From Lachancea mirantina (Eukaryota; Ascomycota; Saccharomycetes; Saccharomycetales; Saccharomycetaceae): a stretch of 64,000 nt of DNA. The notes beneath the pieces are model-generated. The model worked only from the letters and a program-made list of their open reading frames with translations. It did not search any database and was not told the DNA's origin. Position 1 is the stretch's first letter. The number at the start of each line of letters is the position of its first letter. The stretch is taken from the NCBI GenBank assembly GCA_900074745.1, contig LT598468.1, positions 1,542,753-1,606,752 of the forward strand, given 5' to 3'. The position numbers and the translations under genes are program-made. This document shows positions 1-9,500 of the stretch, piece after piece.

Positions 1-414
1 GGTCCTGTCACTCATATTTGCACCCATCTAATCGGGCCACTTGTAGCTCGACAAAGACCAATTGTACGTAAAATGCCCCAACTACTACGCATAAATAACA
101 GAGGATTGGACTAAATTCAAATGACAGTGGTAACAATATAACTTCAAATAACTTATGCAGTGGGATGATACACTGTCGCTTCTGTCTATTTAAATAAATA
201 GGAATTGAATATCCACTGATGACAGTTTTATTATTCGCAGAAGAGCACATGACTTTTTGAAAATGTGGAATTAGGCAAATTAGACAGATCGAAGTACAGA
301 GACAGTTCCGATAAAGAGCAGCATTAAGAACAATTCAAGAACCGTTGGCTTGAGACCGAATTTGAGTTAGATGCGTTAAAGGATATCTTAAAGGGTATAA
401 CTCTCTGTGATGCT
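1..414. other. Intergenic, upstream of SSY1
   Basis: This stretch lies before the SSY1 start and is AT-rich. An 80-codon ATG frame exists on the minus strand (8-250), but its composition is unlike a conserved protein and I recognise nothing in it. By synteny the gene to the left would be the SAC3 (YDR159W) or NHA1 (YLR138W) orthologue, which is outside the window. It probably holds the SSY1 promoter. Confidence 0.5.
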
Positions 415-2946
415 ATGACAAATACTAAGAAACAGACCGAGCTTTTCCCAGATAGCTTCAATCTTAACATTTCATCAAACTACGAAGAGAAATCGTCAAA
501 CAATGAGAGCAAGATTAGCGAATCTACGGAATCAAGTGCGAACACAAGAGTTATTAAGAGCATTCTTCAAGAAGAATGCGATGTTTCGATTTTGGCTTTT
601 AAACGAAAACTCAGAGAGAATCGGTTTTACATGACGCAAAAATCTGATGAGATTTTGGCGCGAAACAAGCACAGCAAGGATAACCATAATGACTTGAGCG
701 ATTTTGAGCTATACAATCTCAAAGTGCAGCGCGAAGATGAATTCCGTGAAAAGCTCAAAAAAATCTTAGAAGAGCCCTCAGATCAGGCTCTTAAAGTTTT
801 GGAACTCGGCGCTTTAGGCACTGAATATACCGCTGGGGATGAGAATATCACTACAAATCGAAAGTCGTGGGTAGGGCCAAAGAATTTACAGAGTCTGCTT
901 AGTAAAGTACGAGGACAAAAGTTTCAAAATGTCCTTGCCGAAGAATTAGGACCCTCACCGAACGCGGAGTACTCAGAAGCCGATTCGGCCGAAAATCATA
1001 CTCAAATTATTGACTTGGAAAATGGAAATTGGATCATAGAAGCAGGCGCAGATATACTGAGAAGAAGTATCGATCGAGTTTTAGAAGGGCAAGATTTATC
1101 GCCCAGTGAATTGGAATCCAAAGGCCAGGACGGCAAAAACATCAAATGGCATGATTTGAGAAGAATTAGCGAGTTTTTGTGCAGAGATCAAGACAGAAAG
1201 GACAGGATTTTCGTTCAAAGAAAGTTGAAGGTACGACATTTGCAAATGATCGCCACCGGAGCCACGTTAGGAGTCGGGCTTTTTCTCAATTCGGGGAAGG
1301 CACTGTCAATTAGTGGCCCCTTAGGATCTTTAATAGGTTTTTGCATATGCGGAAGCATAGTGCTGGCCACTATGCTTTCTTTCACCGAAATCTCAACCTT
1401 ACTACCCCTTTCATCGGGATTTTCAGGGCTAGCATCTCGATTTGTCGAGGACGCGTTCGGGTTTGCTCTTGGATGGTCTTATTGGTTTTCTTTCATACTT
1501 GCTTTACCCAGCCAGATAGTAGCCAGCGTCTACATGCTTAGCTATTTCGAAAATCTCACCATGAGCCGTCAAGTTACGGCAGGGTTTGTCACTTTGTTTC
1601 TGGCAATTGCAATTCTGTCTAATCTTATCGACGTGCGTATCTTTGCCGAAATATCCTATGCTTGCACTTTTTGCAAAGTGGTCATAACAGGAGTTATGAT
1701 TCTTGTAATGATAATTTTGAATGTTGGTGTCGGTAGGACACAACATGCCCCGATTGGATTTAGATTCTGGGATTCCTCAAAATCACCAGAAGGGTTGACA
1801 TACGGCGCTTTCAGACCTACTTTCGATCTCCGAGATATGGGAACGGGCAGTCTTGACGGCATAGAAGGACCTAAAGGTCGATTTTTGGCTGTCATTGTGG
1901 TCGTACTCATTTCCTCTTTCTCCTTCAGCGGCGTGGAACTTGCGTTTGTGGCTAGCGTAGAAGCCATAAATCCTCGCAAAACCCTTCCTTCGGCTACCAA
2001 AAGAACATTTATAACCATCGTTTTCCTTTACATTTCATCTATTCTCATGATTGGTATGAATGTTTATAGTGGAGATGGTCGTCTTCTCAGGTATTACACA
2101 ACTGCCAGCGCTGATCGGGCATCAGGGATTGTATTAGAGTCACTGAACACAAGTTGGCAAATCGATGGTGCTTGTGGTGGCGGCCGAGTTGTCAGCACCA
2201 ATGACTTCACGAATGGCAATCAAAGCCCCTGGGTACTTGCTTTGCAAAGTTTTGGCCTCTGCACTTTTTCATCAGTTTTTAATGGTATTCTCGTATTTTT
2301 CGGCGTTAGCGCCGGATTATCTTCACTTTACGCATCGAGTCGTACGCTTTACTCCATGTCAATACAAGAAAAGGCGCCAAAGGTTTTTCAACGTTGTACT
2401 CATCAAGGTGTTCCAGTTCTAGCTGTTCTTTTTAGCGGAGCTTTTGGAACATTGGCCTATTTGGCGGTTGACAAAACAGCACTCACGGCTTTTCAAGCTT
2501 TGGCTAACATATCAAGTGCTACAATTTCAATTATTTGGATCGGATTGAACACTTCATTTTTACGCTTTTTCTACGCCTTACGAAGGAGACCCACTATCAT
2601 TTCAAGAGATGATTCCACCTATCCCTACAAATCGCCATTTCAACCCTTTTTGGCATGTTATGGGTTAGTCGGGTCGTTGATGATTGTCATTCTAATGGGA
2701 TTTATCAACTTTTTGAATGGTTTTTGGAGCACGAAGATGTTTTTCTCATCCTATGGAGGACTCATGTTTTTCGGATTATGTTACATCGGATACAAGTTAT
2801 TCAGAACATCAAAACTTCAAAAACTCGAACAATTGGATCTTGACAGTGGAAGGCGTGAGATTGATCGGACTATTTGGAAGGAACACACCGAGTACTCAGG
2901 CTCTTTAAAAGAAAGATTGTCAAAATTCGTCACGTGGATGTTCTAG
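415..2946 (+). CDS. SSY1: Ssy1, plasma-membrane amino-acid sensor
   Basis: Ssy1 is the receptor of the SPS (Ssy1-Ptr3-Ssy5) sensor, which detects external amino acids and triggers processing of Stp1/Stp2 to switch on permease genes. The 843-residue protein is close to the 852 residues of S. cerevisiae. It has a long hydrophilic N-terminal extension of about 270 residues, typical of Ssy1 and unlike ordinary amino-acid permeases. An APC-family membrane core follows, starting near residue 272 with a glycine-rich first helix (ATGATLGVGLFLNSG) and running through about 12 hydrophobic segments, with the enlarged extracellular loops expected of the sensor. The ATG at 415 is the first in frame. The next gene, ACL4, starts only 39 bases after the stop, the same neighbour as YDR160W-YDR161W. 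Identity is firm from length, topology and synteny. Confidence 0.95.
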   Translation: MTNTKKQTELFPDSFNLNISSNYEEKSSNNESKISESTESSANTRVIKSILQEECDVSILAFKRKLRENRFYMTQKSDEILARNKHSKDNHNDLSDFELYNLKVQREDEFREKLKKILEEPSDQALKVLELGALGTEYTAGDENITTNRKSWVGPKNLQSLLSKVRGQKFQNVLAEELGPSPNAEYSEADSAENHTQIIDLENGNWIIEAGADILRRSIDRVLEGQDLSPSELESKGQDGKNIKWHDLRRISEFLCRDQDRKDRIFVQRKLKVRHLQMIATGATLGVGLFLNSGKALSISGPLGSLIGFCICGSIVLATMLSFTEISTLLPLSSGFSGLASRFVEDAFGFALGWSYWFSFILALPSQIVASVYMLSYFENLTMSRQVTAGFVTLFLAIAILSNLIDVRIFAEISYACTFCKVVITGVMILVMIILNVGVGRTQHAPIGFRFWDSSKSPEGLTYGAFRPTFDLRDMGTGSLDGIEGPKGRFLAVIVVVLISSFSFSGVELAFVASVEAINPRKTLPSATKRTFITIVFLYISSILMIGMNVYSGDGRLLRYYTTASADRASGIVLESLNTSWQIDGACGGGRVVSTNDFTNGNQSPWVLALQSFGLCTFSSVFNGILVFFGVSAGLSSLYASSRTLYSMSIQEKAPKVFQRCTHQGVPVLAVLFSGAFGTLAYLAVDKTALTAFQALANISSATISIIWIGLNTSFLRFFYALRRRPTIISRDDSTYPYKSPFQPFLACYGLVGSLMIVILMGFINFLNGFWSTKMFFSSYGGLMFFGLCYIGYKLFRTSKLQKLEQLDLDSGRREIDRTIWKEHTEYSGSLKERLSKFVTWMF

Positions 2947-2983
2947 AAACCGATTTTAAACAAGAAAAAAATTTGATGAAATG

Positions 2984-2991
2984 CGATGAGC
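2984..2991 (+). promoter_or_regulatory. PAC motif (GCGATGAG) at the ACL4 start
   Basis: An exact GCGATGAG, the polymerase A and C box bound by Tod6/Dot6 in S. cerevisiae ribosome-biogenesis promoters. Here it overlaps the ACL4 initiator ATG, so its regulatory role is less certain than for the upstream copies at RMP1 and TRM82. An A/T run (AAAAAAATTTGATG) just before it weakly resembles an RRPE. Confidence 0.4.
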
Positions 2992-4170
2992 AGAGATGCA
3001 ATTATAATCCCTGGAGCGAATTGTCTTCGTAAAGATCAAATGTGCGGTTTGGAGAATGCAATTACGGAGGCGAAGTGTTTGTTGGCAGAGAATAATGTGC
3101 AAGAGGCTCTGAGGCGTTTAAAACCGTTCAGAAAGTCTTTGAAGGCCGAAAACTCTAAGAACGTTGCACTGCAGCAGGTTTTTGCAGAAGCCTATTTGGA
3201 AGCCGGAAAGGTCGACAAAGCTTACCCTCTTCTCACTCAAGCCTGTGAGCTTGACTCTGATGGTAGAGCGGGGGGTTCCCAGAAGTTTTTCACATTGGGT
3301 CAGATCATGGGTGGAGGACAAGGTATTCAGCTTCTTATGCAGGGAATCGAGAGCGTCTCAGCGATTGCTGGCGAAATGCTGCAAGCGGAACAAGCAGATA
3401 TGATCGTTAGAGGGCTTTTGTCTATGATAGAGATATGGATGACGGATCTATGTATGGAACCCAATGCCGAGGCGCAATGCGAAGAGCTCATTTCAAAGGC
3501 AATGGAAGTTTCCGATGATAAATCGCCTGAGGTGTGGTCAATGTTAGGGTCGATAAGAATTTCGCAACAGCGGTTTTTAGAAGCAGCCTCTGCATTTGCA
3601 TCGTCTTGGAAGTTTTTCCAAGAGAAGAAAGAATCGATCGAGGCTAATCTTCATAATGGTCGAGGAACATTTGCAGACTTTGTTGAGCTGCTACAACCGC
3701 TCTTAAGTTTAGCTAAAATGTGCATCGAGCTTGGAATATATGATCTTTCCCTCGAGATTCTTGCCGCAGTGAGAGACATTGACGAGGACAATTTGGAAGG
3801 ATACTACCTTGAAGGATTCTCACATTACATGATTTGCAAAAGACAGCAATTTGCAGCACTTAACCCCGGTGTGGTAATTACGGCTGCGAATGCTTATGAA
3901 TTCAATGAAAACCTTCAACAACAGCAACTAAGTCTGGACCACGAACCAACTCAAAGCAATATCAGGGAGGCACGCATAGCTTTGACCATGTTGGAAAAGC
4001 TTGCGGAAAATCGGAATGATATAGACGACGTCATTCAAGAGCTTCTTTCCGGTGCACGTGTGATTCTGCCAGAGATTGGAGGTCGAGTAGATGTCCGTGA
4101 GTTGAATGACATAAGAAAAGGTGAGGAGGTGGATGACGAGGAAGAAGTAGATTTAGAACTTAAGGTCTGA
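2986..4170 (+). CDS. ACL4: Acl4, dedicated chaperone of ribosomal protein L4
   Basis: Acl4 binds newly made Rpl4 and escorts it to the pre-60S particle. The 394-residue product is mostly helical and repeat-like, consistent with a TPR fold: an N-terminal repeat near residues 25-90 (residues such as AEAYLEAGKVDKAYPLL), a glycine-rich conserved stretch near residues 104-120 (GQIMGGGQGIQLLMQG), further TPR-like helices, and a very acidic C-terminus (DDEEEVDLEL) as expected for a chaperone of a basic protein. An out-of-frame ATG at 2981 stops after two codons, so the start is 2986. The position directly after SSY1 matches YDR161W. A perfect PAC motif overlaps the start codon. The assignment rests on the repeat pattern, length (387 residues in S. 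cerevisiae) and synteny. Confidence 0.88.
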   Translation: MSRDAIIIPGANCLRKDQMCGLENAITEAKCLLAENNVQEALRRLKPFRKSLKAENSKNVALQQVFAEAYLEAGKVDKAYPLLTQACELDSDGRAGGSQKFFTLGQIMGGGQGIQLLMQGIESVSAIAGEMLQAEQADMIVRGLLSMIEIWMTDLCMEPNAEAQCEELISKAMEVSDDKSPEVWSMLGSIRISQQRFLEAASAFASSWKFFQEKKESIEANLHNGRGTFADFVELLQPLLSLAKMCIELGIYDLSLEILAAVRDIDEDNLEGYYLEGFSHYMICKRQQFAALNPGVVITAANAYEFNENLQQQQLSLDHEPTQSNIREARIALTMLEKLAENRNDIDDVIQELLSGARVILPEIGGRVDVRELNDIRKGEEVDDEEEVDLELKV

Positions 4171-4262
4171 TGCTAAAAATCTGTCAGTTCTGAATATCAG
4201 CATATACGTTTTGTACCATAGAGCCTATTTTAATTGGCCACTGTGCCCCACTGTGTGAATTT

Positions 4263-4826
4263 TCATATTTTCAGCTTGTCTGCCACTTCTGTTTCAACGT
4301 CGTGAATGTCTTCCCATTCGTCGTCATCACCTGCATTACCCAACTTTGCACCCATATTTTGAGCTAGCATTCGAGTCAGATAAAAAGGTCGAGGCTCCTC
4401 GGGTCCATTATCGTCGTCATCTTCATCGTCTTCCAGGAAAGACACATATTCTTCCGGCACCAGGCCAGTCTTTGTGCGCCCGGTATTTTCGGCCACCAAC
4501 CAGCCTTGACCATGCCTATAACTAATGTAAACAACATCACCCTCTTTCAACTCCAGTTCGTTATCGTTCTCTGGCGAAAAATCGAAAAGTGCAACTGCTT
4601 TATGGTTTATGATGTAATCTGTTGGTAGAATTATACTTTGTCTTTTGTTAATATCCTCTTCTTTTGTCTCCCTGTCATCACTGTCACCATCTCCTTCTTC
4701 ACTCACACTATCGAAGAATCCGAAATGCAATGGATTTGATTGATCGTATGCAAAGTCTTTGATCGATATGTAACCAACAATCGATTCGTCCTCTGTTTCA
4801 TTGTAATTCGTGTTGATGTCACCCAT
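4263..4826 (-). CDS. NBP2: Nbp2-like SH3 adaptor protein
   Basis: Nbp2 is an adaptor that brings the PP2C phosphatase Ptc1 to MAP-kinase modules (HOG and cell-wall integrity). The 187-residue protein has one SH3 domain at about residues 75-132, with the canonical ALFDF start, the acidic RT-loop (ENDNELELKEGD), the GW dipeptide (residues 108-109) and the ALVP-like GLVPEEYV end. Acidic linkers flank it. S. cerevisiae Nbp2 is longer (236 residues), so the N-terminal part is reduced. The ATG is at 4824-4826 on the complement. It converges on ACL4 exactly as YDR162C does on YDR161W. SH3 domains are common, so synteny decides the name. Confidence 0.88.
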   Translation of the reverse strand: MGDINTNYNETEDESIVGYISIKDFAYDQSNPLHFGFFDSVSEEGDGDSDDRETKEEDINKRQSIILPTDYIINHKAVALFDFSPENDNELELKEGDVVYISYRHGQGWLVAENTGRTKTGLVPEEYVSFLEDDEDDDDNGPEEPRPFYLTRMLAQNMGAKLGNAGDDDEWEDIHDVETEVADKLKI

Positions 4827-5066
4827 GCTTTAACTTAATAATCTCGCAAATTAAGTCAGTTATAGCTTAATATTCAAATGTATATCTTAACAAAGTCTTG
4901 AGCGAATCCAGTCAAGTTCTTAGTTTTATTCTGATGAGATATAGTCAAGGTTGATCAAGTCCTTGATTTTAACCTCTTCTAATTAATTTAGCATTCCAAA
5001 AAATGTTGCTAAACTTAAAATCAACACCGTTTGTACATACTCAGTGGATCAACTGAGGAACTGAAG

Positions 5067-5636
5067 ATGACGACCTCACATAGGCCTCAGCTTGAAGCTA
5101 GAAACGGAGCTAAGAAAGATGGATCTTCGACGAGCATACGGCACGCCAGATTGCTTCCTGGTCATTTAAAGATTAAATATCGACCAAGAAACAGTCAAGT
5201 TTCGAAAGGAAATGGATCACTGGATGAGTCGCAAAGGAAAATTTTGGAGCTGACGGACCAAGAGCAACGTACTTTGAAATTAGAGTTGAATACTATCACC
5301 AAGGCCAAAGTGGGCGACAGCAAGGCAAAAGTCCAAAAGGAGAGCATTTCCGAAAGCGTTACCGATGGTACTAAAACGAATGATGAGGATCTTTTGAAAG
5401 ATTTGCTCAAAATACGAAGGAACAGGGACCGTTGTGAAATGAAAAGTGGAGATATGAGAGAAAATGATGAAGAAGGGGCTCCTAGCAGTTCTTGTTCAAA
5501 TTGGCGAAAACAATCGGTGTTTAAACGGCAAAAACATTCCAGCAAAGAAGCTTTTACAAGCAGCAGAAACAAGAACACCAATGATTCGTTCAACAGCAAT
5601 TATCATAAAAAGTTTATGGATCAAAATGTCAAATAA
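5067..5636 (+). CDS. CWC15: Cwc15, spliceosome-associated (NTC-related) factor
   Basis: Cwc15 is a small, largely disordered protein of the activated spliceosome, associated with Cef1 and the Prp19 complex. Residues 1-17 (MTTSHRPQLEARNGAKK) carry the strongly conserved TTxHRPxxxxARGG-type signature of the family. A charged coiled segment follows, and near residues 119-126 the conserved LLKDLLKIRRNRD-like stretch. The open frame extends upstream to an ATG at 5031, but the family signature begins at the ATG at 5067, so I place the start there (189 residues). It lies between NBP2 and a YLR-derived gene, matching YDR163W. The C-terminus is basic and low in complexity. Confidence 0.9.
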   Translation: MTTSHRPQLEARNGAKKDGSSTSIRHARLLPGHLKIKYRPRNSQVSKGNGSLDESQRKILELTDQEQRTLKLELNTITKAKVGDSKAKVQKESISESVTDGTKTNDEDLLKDLLKIRRNRDRCEMKSGDMRENDEEGAPSSSCSNWRKQSVFKRQKHSSKEAFTSSRNKNTNDSFNSNYHKKFMDQNVK

Positions 5637-5728
5637 TGAATGGAAATAAAATGCATTTCTATTTACAGGATAATATATGATAACCATGCGCCGCCATTTG
5701 CGGTAGAAGAGGTAGGGGCAGTAGCGCT

Positions 5729-7855
5729 TCAATGAATTTCAATCACATCTCGAATGAAATTTTCAAATTTGTCGATCTCCTGTACGCCGGTACCAACGAT
5801 ATCGACCTGAGTGTATTTTGCTCCTTCTGATTCACCTCTGACATCCGAGAGCTGGACCAGATATTTGTCCATATATTTCAACTTCAGTACACGACGGTAT
5901 TTGATATCCACATAATCGAAGTTTACTAGACGTTGTTTCCCTTCCTGACAAAATTTTAAATCTAAAGACAGCGAATTCGGAACGAAAGGCTTTCTTTGAG
6001 CACCAAAAGTGAGATCCGCATTGAGCAGGAACTCTTTCAAACCTGGCTGATCCTTCAGCCACGTCTCTGGATTATTCTCGTAGGGCTCTACGATTTCTTG
6101 AGAGCTGTCGACATTGAGCTGCCAATCGTACATTAAATCGGGAGTCTGCAAATGAACATTTCTATCCTCAGTGTGCAAGATACAACGGAGGCTTGTGCCA
6201 ACTGCCCTGTCGGATTCATCGAGATCGAACCAGAGCTCAATTGGTGGAACGTAGTCCAGATTAGGACAACTCGAAAGGTTGGGAATAAAACGCAATTGAA
6301 CGTAATATTCGTGGTAATCCGAGCCTATTTCACCGCTCTCAATTTCATATTCATCCCACAAAGCTAATCTTTTGAGTTTGGGTATAATTTGAGGAACTCT
6401 AGGCTGGAATATGGTATGCTCTCCGTCTTCTGTCTTCAAGAGCTGGCCCAAAGTAGCGCTTAGAATTCTGCTTTCTGGCTTTTCAGCGAGTAATATTTTA
6501 GAATCAATTTTGTCGAACAGATGATCATAGGTCTCCTTTATGATATCCTCGTTAAGCAGAGACGGCCCTGGAAATGTCTTCTCCAGCTCTGCACCTTTGA
6601 AGACAGGCTTTTGCAGCCTGAACCAATTCTCGTTCTTATTTAACCAATCAAGACATTGATAGTCTGCGAAGGGGTAGAGTTTGTATTCTTTGCGATTCTC
6701 GGCTGTAACTAGTTTCGTGTAGTTACTTTTCTGAGGTGAATAGTCGAGCGCACGTAAAATAAGTTTCCTGGCCTTTTCAACGCGACGAGCCCCAAAAGCG
6801 GTTGCAAGATAGCTATTGGAGTCGTCCTCCAATAGTCTTTCGAAAAAGACTGCGCACTCTTTTTGAATGAGCTCCAAAATTTTGCTGACGCTAATTTTGA
6901 GCGATTCATTTCTTGGCGTGTGGTTGGAAATTATATCGTTCATGGGAAGGATTTCTCTCTGAACATTGGCTAAGATCTTTCGAATGGATACCTCCACATA
7001 TTTTACCAAAGAACCAGATCCTCTGACTATGATTTTATTTTCGTTGAGAGCCACAGCGACAGTTGCGCCCAGTCTTGCGAAATTTTGCATGATTTTACCG
7101 TTGTTCGTCAATAGAAGTAAATACATGTCCCGCGTTTCGACGTCGATGACACGTTCGACAATCAAATCATCGTTCTCACTTATTCTTTCACTTACCGTGC
7201 AGCCCCAGAAGTCATTAAGAATTCTTGGAATTAACAATTTTTTAGGAATGGTTGAGTTGGCTGGGGTATTGAAGAAGCACCTGGCAAAATCCTTCAATTG
7301 GGGCAAAGTGTAGGCACTTTTCAAAATCCCAAACAACTGCTCGTATCTTTTTTGAGACATCATTTTTTTATCGTCTGGAGGCTGAAGATCGTGAATCGAC
7401 TTGATAACTTGCTCTCTGGCTACAGGGCTTTTAAAAACTAATAGTTTTCGCCGCTGTGATTCAATTTCTTTCAGGAGATCGCTGGACGAAAAACCAGCGC
7501 CAGTTTTGTTTCTCTCCAAATAGACACCATCCAAAGCGCTCAACTTCTCTCGCACCCTTCCATGAGATCTAAAATGACCGGAAACTTTCCGCTTGCGAAA
7601 TAGTCCCGCTTCCCTGGGATTTAAAACTACAATAGGGCTTTTTGAAGGTTTCAATTTCTTGCCTCTCGTGCTTTTCAATTTTTCGAGCCCTTCTTGATTA
7701 TTAGGGTCTTCAATTGAGTCCGTAACCGTTTCGACATCTGGCTTCATTGACAGAAACTGCCGCTGCGATGGAATATTTCTTACACCCATTCCAGGTCGAA
7801 AGCTCATCGGTGAGGACCTTGCTTTGAAAACGTCATATTTACGTAAAATGCGCAT
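5729..7855 (-). CDS. SLS1: Sls1, mitochondrial inner-membrane gene-expression factor
   Basis: Sls1 is a matrix-facing inner-membrane protein that couples mitochondrial transcription (with Mtf2/Nam1 and Rpo41) to translation. The 708-residue product starts with a basic, Ser/Arg-rich segment poor in acidic residues (MRILRKYDVFKARSSPMSFR), a credible mitochondrial presequence. The rest matches the Sls1 layout in general: a helical N-terminal domain, central RNA-binding-like segments with a conserved GSGSLVKYVEV-type stretch, and a C-terminal beta-rich domain. It is longer than the 643-residue S. cerevisiae protein. Placement divergent from RRN5 agrees with YLR139C and YLR141W. No internal motif is decisive by itself, so synteny carries much of the call. 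Confidence 0.83.
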   Translation of the reverse strand: MRILRKYDVFKARSSPMSFRPGMGVRNIPSQRQFLSMKPDVETVTDSIEDPNNQEGLEKLKSTRGKKLKPSKSPIVVLNPREAGLFRKRKVSGHFRSHGRVREKLSALDGVYLERNKTGAGFSSSDLLKEIESQRRKLLVFKSPVAREQVIKSIHDLQPPDDKKMMSQKRYEQLFGILKSAYTLPQLKDFARCFFNTPANSTIPKKLLIPRILNDFWGCTVSERISENDDLIVERVIDVETRDMYLLLLTNNGKIMQNFARLGATVAVALNENKIIVRGSGSLVKYVEVSIRKILANVQREILPMNDIISNHTPRNESLKISVSKILELIQKECAVFFERLLEDDSNSYLATAFGARRVEKARKLILRALDYSPQKSNYTKLVTAENRKEYKLYPFADYQCLDWLNKNENWFRLQKPVFKGAELEKTFPGPSLLNEDIIKETYDHLFDKIDSKILLAEKPESRILSATLGQLLKTEDGEHTIFQPRVPQIIPKLKRLALWDEYEIESGEIGSDYHEYYVQLRFIPNLSSCPNLDYVPPIELWFDLDESDRAVGTSLRCILHTEDRNVHLQTPDLMYDWQLNVDSSQEIVEPYENNPETWLKDQPGLKEFLLNADLTFGAQRKPFVPNSLSLDLKFCQEGKQRLVNFDYVDIKYRRVLKLKYMDKYLVQLSDVRGESEGAKYTQVDIVGTGVQEIDKFENFIRDVIEIH

Positions 7856-7952
7856 TTGAAGCCATTCGGAATACTAACTAGAATGCCAACTGGGTTTTGA
7901 CAGCCAATCTATTTCAAATATTAAATCCTATTATATTATGTTTTGAACTGTC

Positions 7953-7963
7953 GAAATTTTTCA
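7953..7963 (-). promoter_or_regulatory. RRPE-like motif upstream of RRN5
   Basis: On the minus strand this reads TGAAAAATTTC, one mismatch from the ribosomal-RNA-processing element TGAAAAATTTT bound by Stb3. It lies 25 bases before the RRN5 start. A/T-rich motifs occur by chance in yeast intergenic DNA, so this is only suggestive. Confidence 0.3.
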
Positions 7964-7978
7964 ATTTTGAGAACTGAG

Positions 7979-7996
7979 ATGGGTAACGATGGCTAA
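7979..7996 (+). promoter_or_regulatory. Five-codon upstream ORF overlapping the RRN5 start
   Basis: An ATG at 7979 opens a five-codon frame (Met-Gly-Asn-Asp-Gly) ending with TAA at 7994-7996. The RRN5 ATG at 7989 lies inside it in another frame. If transcripts begin upstream of 7979, ribosomes would have to leak past or reinitiate to make Rrn5. Confidence 0.4.
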
Positions 7997-9434
7997 GATA
8001 AAAAGTGTAGATCTGTCCGGCATGGAGCCGCATGAATGTGGAGCCATACGCAACTACTTCCGAATCTATAATGCTGAAGTGGAGCAGTTCATGGATCCGC
8101 TGGCAAGTAGCGCTGACCTTGACGATTCATATGTGCATGTGAACAGTAGAGTACGATGGCTCGAGAAAGAGCAGCAGGTAATGATACCAGAAGCCGAAGA
8201 TGATGCCGAAGGCATTGATATGGGTGTGCTTTGGAGTCGAGAGGAAAAGCAGCTTTTTTTCCATTATTTGTCCCGGTATTCAATTCATAGGCTCGACGAA
8301 TGGCACTTCAAGATCGGCACGAAGTCCAGATTTGAAATATTGACATATTACTCGATTCTTGACGAAAATTTGACGCTGCTGAAGAGGCTCGACTCAAAGA
8401 AACACGGCCGAATTTTGGCCAAACAAGATATTCCAATAGCCTATGAAATGGACGAATTTTTTTGCGAGCTGGAGGACGACTTGAGTCTTTCTCTTCAGCT
8501 AGAAAGCCCCGAAGAGATTTGTACTGCTCAAGATTTGGACGATACACTTATAAGCAACGAAAACTGGTATAAGCGCTGGTCGCCGCTCTATTCGAAACAT
8601 GGCATTGAGGAGATGCAGCCGGCTTGCAGGCTCCCGTTGAAATTCTCGCGTGACGCAATGGAATTCATGACTCAGTGCGCAAAAGGATACTTAAGAAGAC
8701 TGCTGTACTTTTGCGTCTTGCCTAATTTACATATACCACACATTGAAAGAGAGCAACTCGATGACCAAGGGGCGCTGCTGGCCCGATTGACACATGCGAT
8801 GGAAACTGACACCTCCAACATGTCTGCCACGGGAAACTCGGAGCACGAGCTCCTGGATAATTTACCGCATTTCGTAACGCACAAAGACGTGATTGGCGGA
8901 ATCTGGGCCATGAGAGAAGAAGGCTTCATGGCGCCGACGCTTGCAGAGACGATTTTATTGGCGCTGGAAAAATTCAAGCTCACCTGTGAAAAGGGGAAAC
9001 TGTTTAAAACCAGTCACATCGCCAACGGCGTGCTGGCAGGCGTTCTGGCTGCTCACTCTAGTAATAAAGACTTGATTTTTAAGAACCCTTCTCTCTTGGC
9101 ACAGCAAGAGACTTCGCCATGGGAGGAACAGGGAATTTTGAGCCCCCCACATAGGAAGCTTTACAACCTTGCAGGGAAAAAAGTTGACGCTCAACTGTTT
9201 TTCGAAAACAAATTAGAAAACCAGCTAGATAACCCTCTGGAGCTCGAACTTTGCTATCTTGAAGAGCAAAATACAGACAGCAAAGATCTTCAAGATTCTG
9301 CCATCTACCAGCATGTCATGTTGCAGTACCTCTCTGCTGCATCTCCGGCGGTCAACTATGATCTCAAACCGGTCCCACCTCAAGCATCTGATGCGATTCC
9401 CAAGTCAGTACTGCGTGAGTACCAGTTTGAGTAG
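7989..9434 (+). CDS. RRN5: Rrn5, subunit of the RNA polymerase I upstream activation factor
   Basis: Rrn5 is part of UAF (with Rrn9, Rrn10, Uaf30 and histones H3/H4), which binds the upstream element of the 35S rDNA promoter and keeps Pol II off the rDNA. The 481-residue product has a SANT/Myb-like module at about residues 78-125 (LWSREEKQLFFHYLSRYSIHR), as in the family, with N-terminal segments resembling a histone-like helix set. It is clearly longer than the 363-residue S. cerevisiae protein, mainly in the central and C-terminal parts. The next gene is PUT1, as in YLR141W-YLR142W. The ATG at 7989 is the first in this frame. Fast divergence makes the synteny support important. Confidence 0.85.
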   Translation: MAKIKSVDLSGMEPHECGAIRNYFRIYNAEVEQFMDPLASSADLDDSYVHVNSRVRWLEKEQQVMIPEAEDDAEGIDMGVLWSREEKQLFFHYLSRYSIHRLDEWHFKIGTKSRFEILTYYSILDENLTLLKRLDSKKHGRILAKQDIPIAYEMDEFFCELEDDLSLSLQLESPEEICTAQDLDDTLISNENWYKRWSPLYSKHGIEEMQPACRLPLKFSRDAMEFMTQCAKGYLRRLLYFCVLPNLHIPHIEREQLDDQGALLARLTHAMETDTSNMSATGNSEHELLDNLPHFVTHKDVIGGIWAMREEGFMAPTLAETILLALEKFKLTCEKGKLFKTSHIANGVLAGVLAAHSSNKDLIFKNPSLLAQQETSPWEEQGILSPPHRKLYNLAGKKVDAQLFFENKLENQLDNPLELELCYLEEQNTDSKDLQDSAIYQHVMLQYLSAASPAVNYDLKPVPPQASDAIPKSVLREYQFE

Positions 9435-9472
9435 AATTCGGGCACGTAGCAAAGCTGATCACATGACTTTTG

Positions 9473-9488
9473 CGGAACTGGCTTTCCG
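9473..9488 (+). promoter_or_regulatory. Put3-type site 1, CGG-N10-CCG
   Basis: A CGG triplet at 9473-9475 and a CCG triplet at 9486-9488 are separated by exactly ten bases. This is the inverted-triplet arrangement recognised by the Zn2Cys6 proline-responsive activator Put3 in S. cerevisiae PUT1 and PUT2. It lies about 185 bases upstream of the PUT1 start. Confidence 0.8.
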
Positions 9489-9500
9489 AGAAATCTTTCA

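Noticed and set aside
8-250. 80-codon ATG frame on the minus strand before SSY1
   Set aside because: No recognisable protein features, overlaps the expected SSY1 promoter, and no S. cerevisiae counterpart.
7866-7876. TACTAAC-like sequence upstream of RRN5, suggesting an intron
   Set aside because: A matching donor would lie in SLS1 antisense DNA, and RRN5 has an adequate ATG without splicing.
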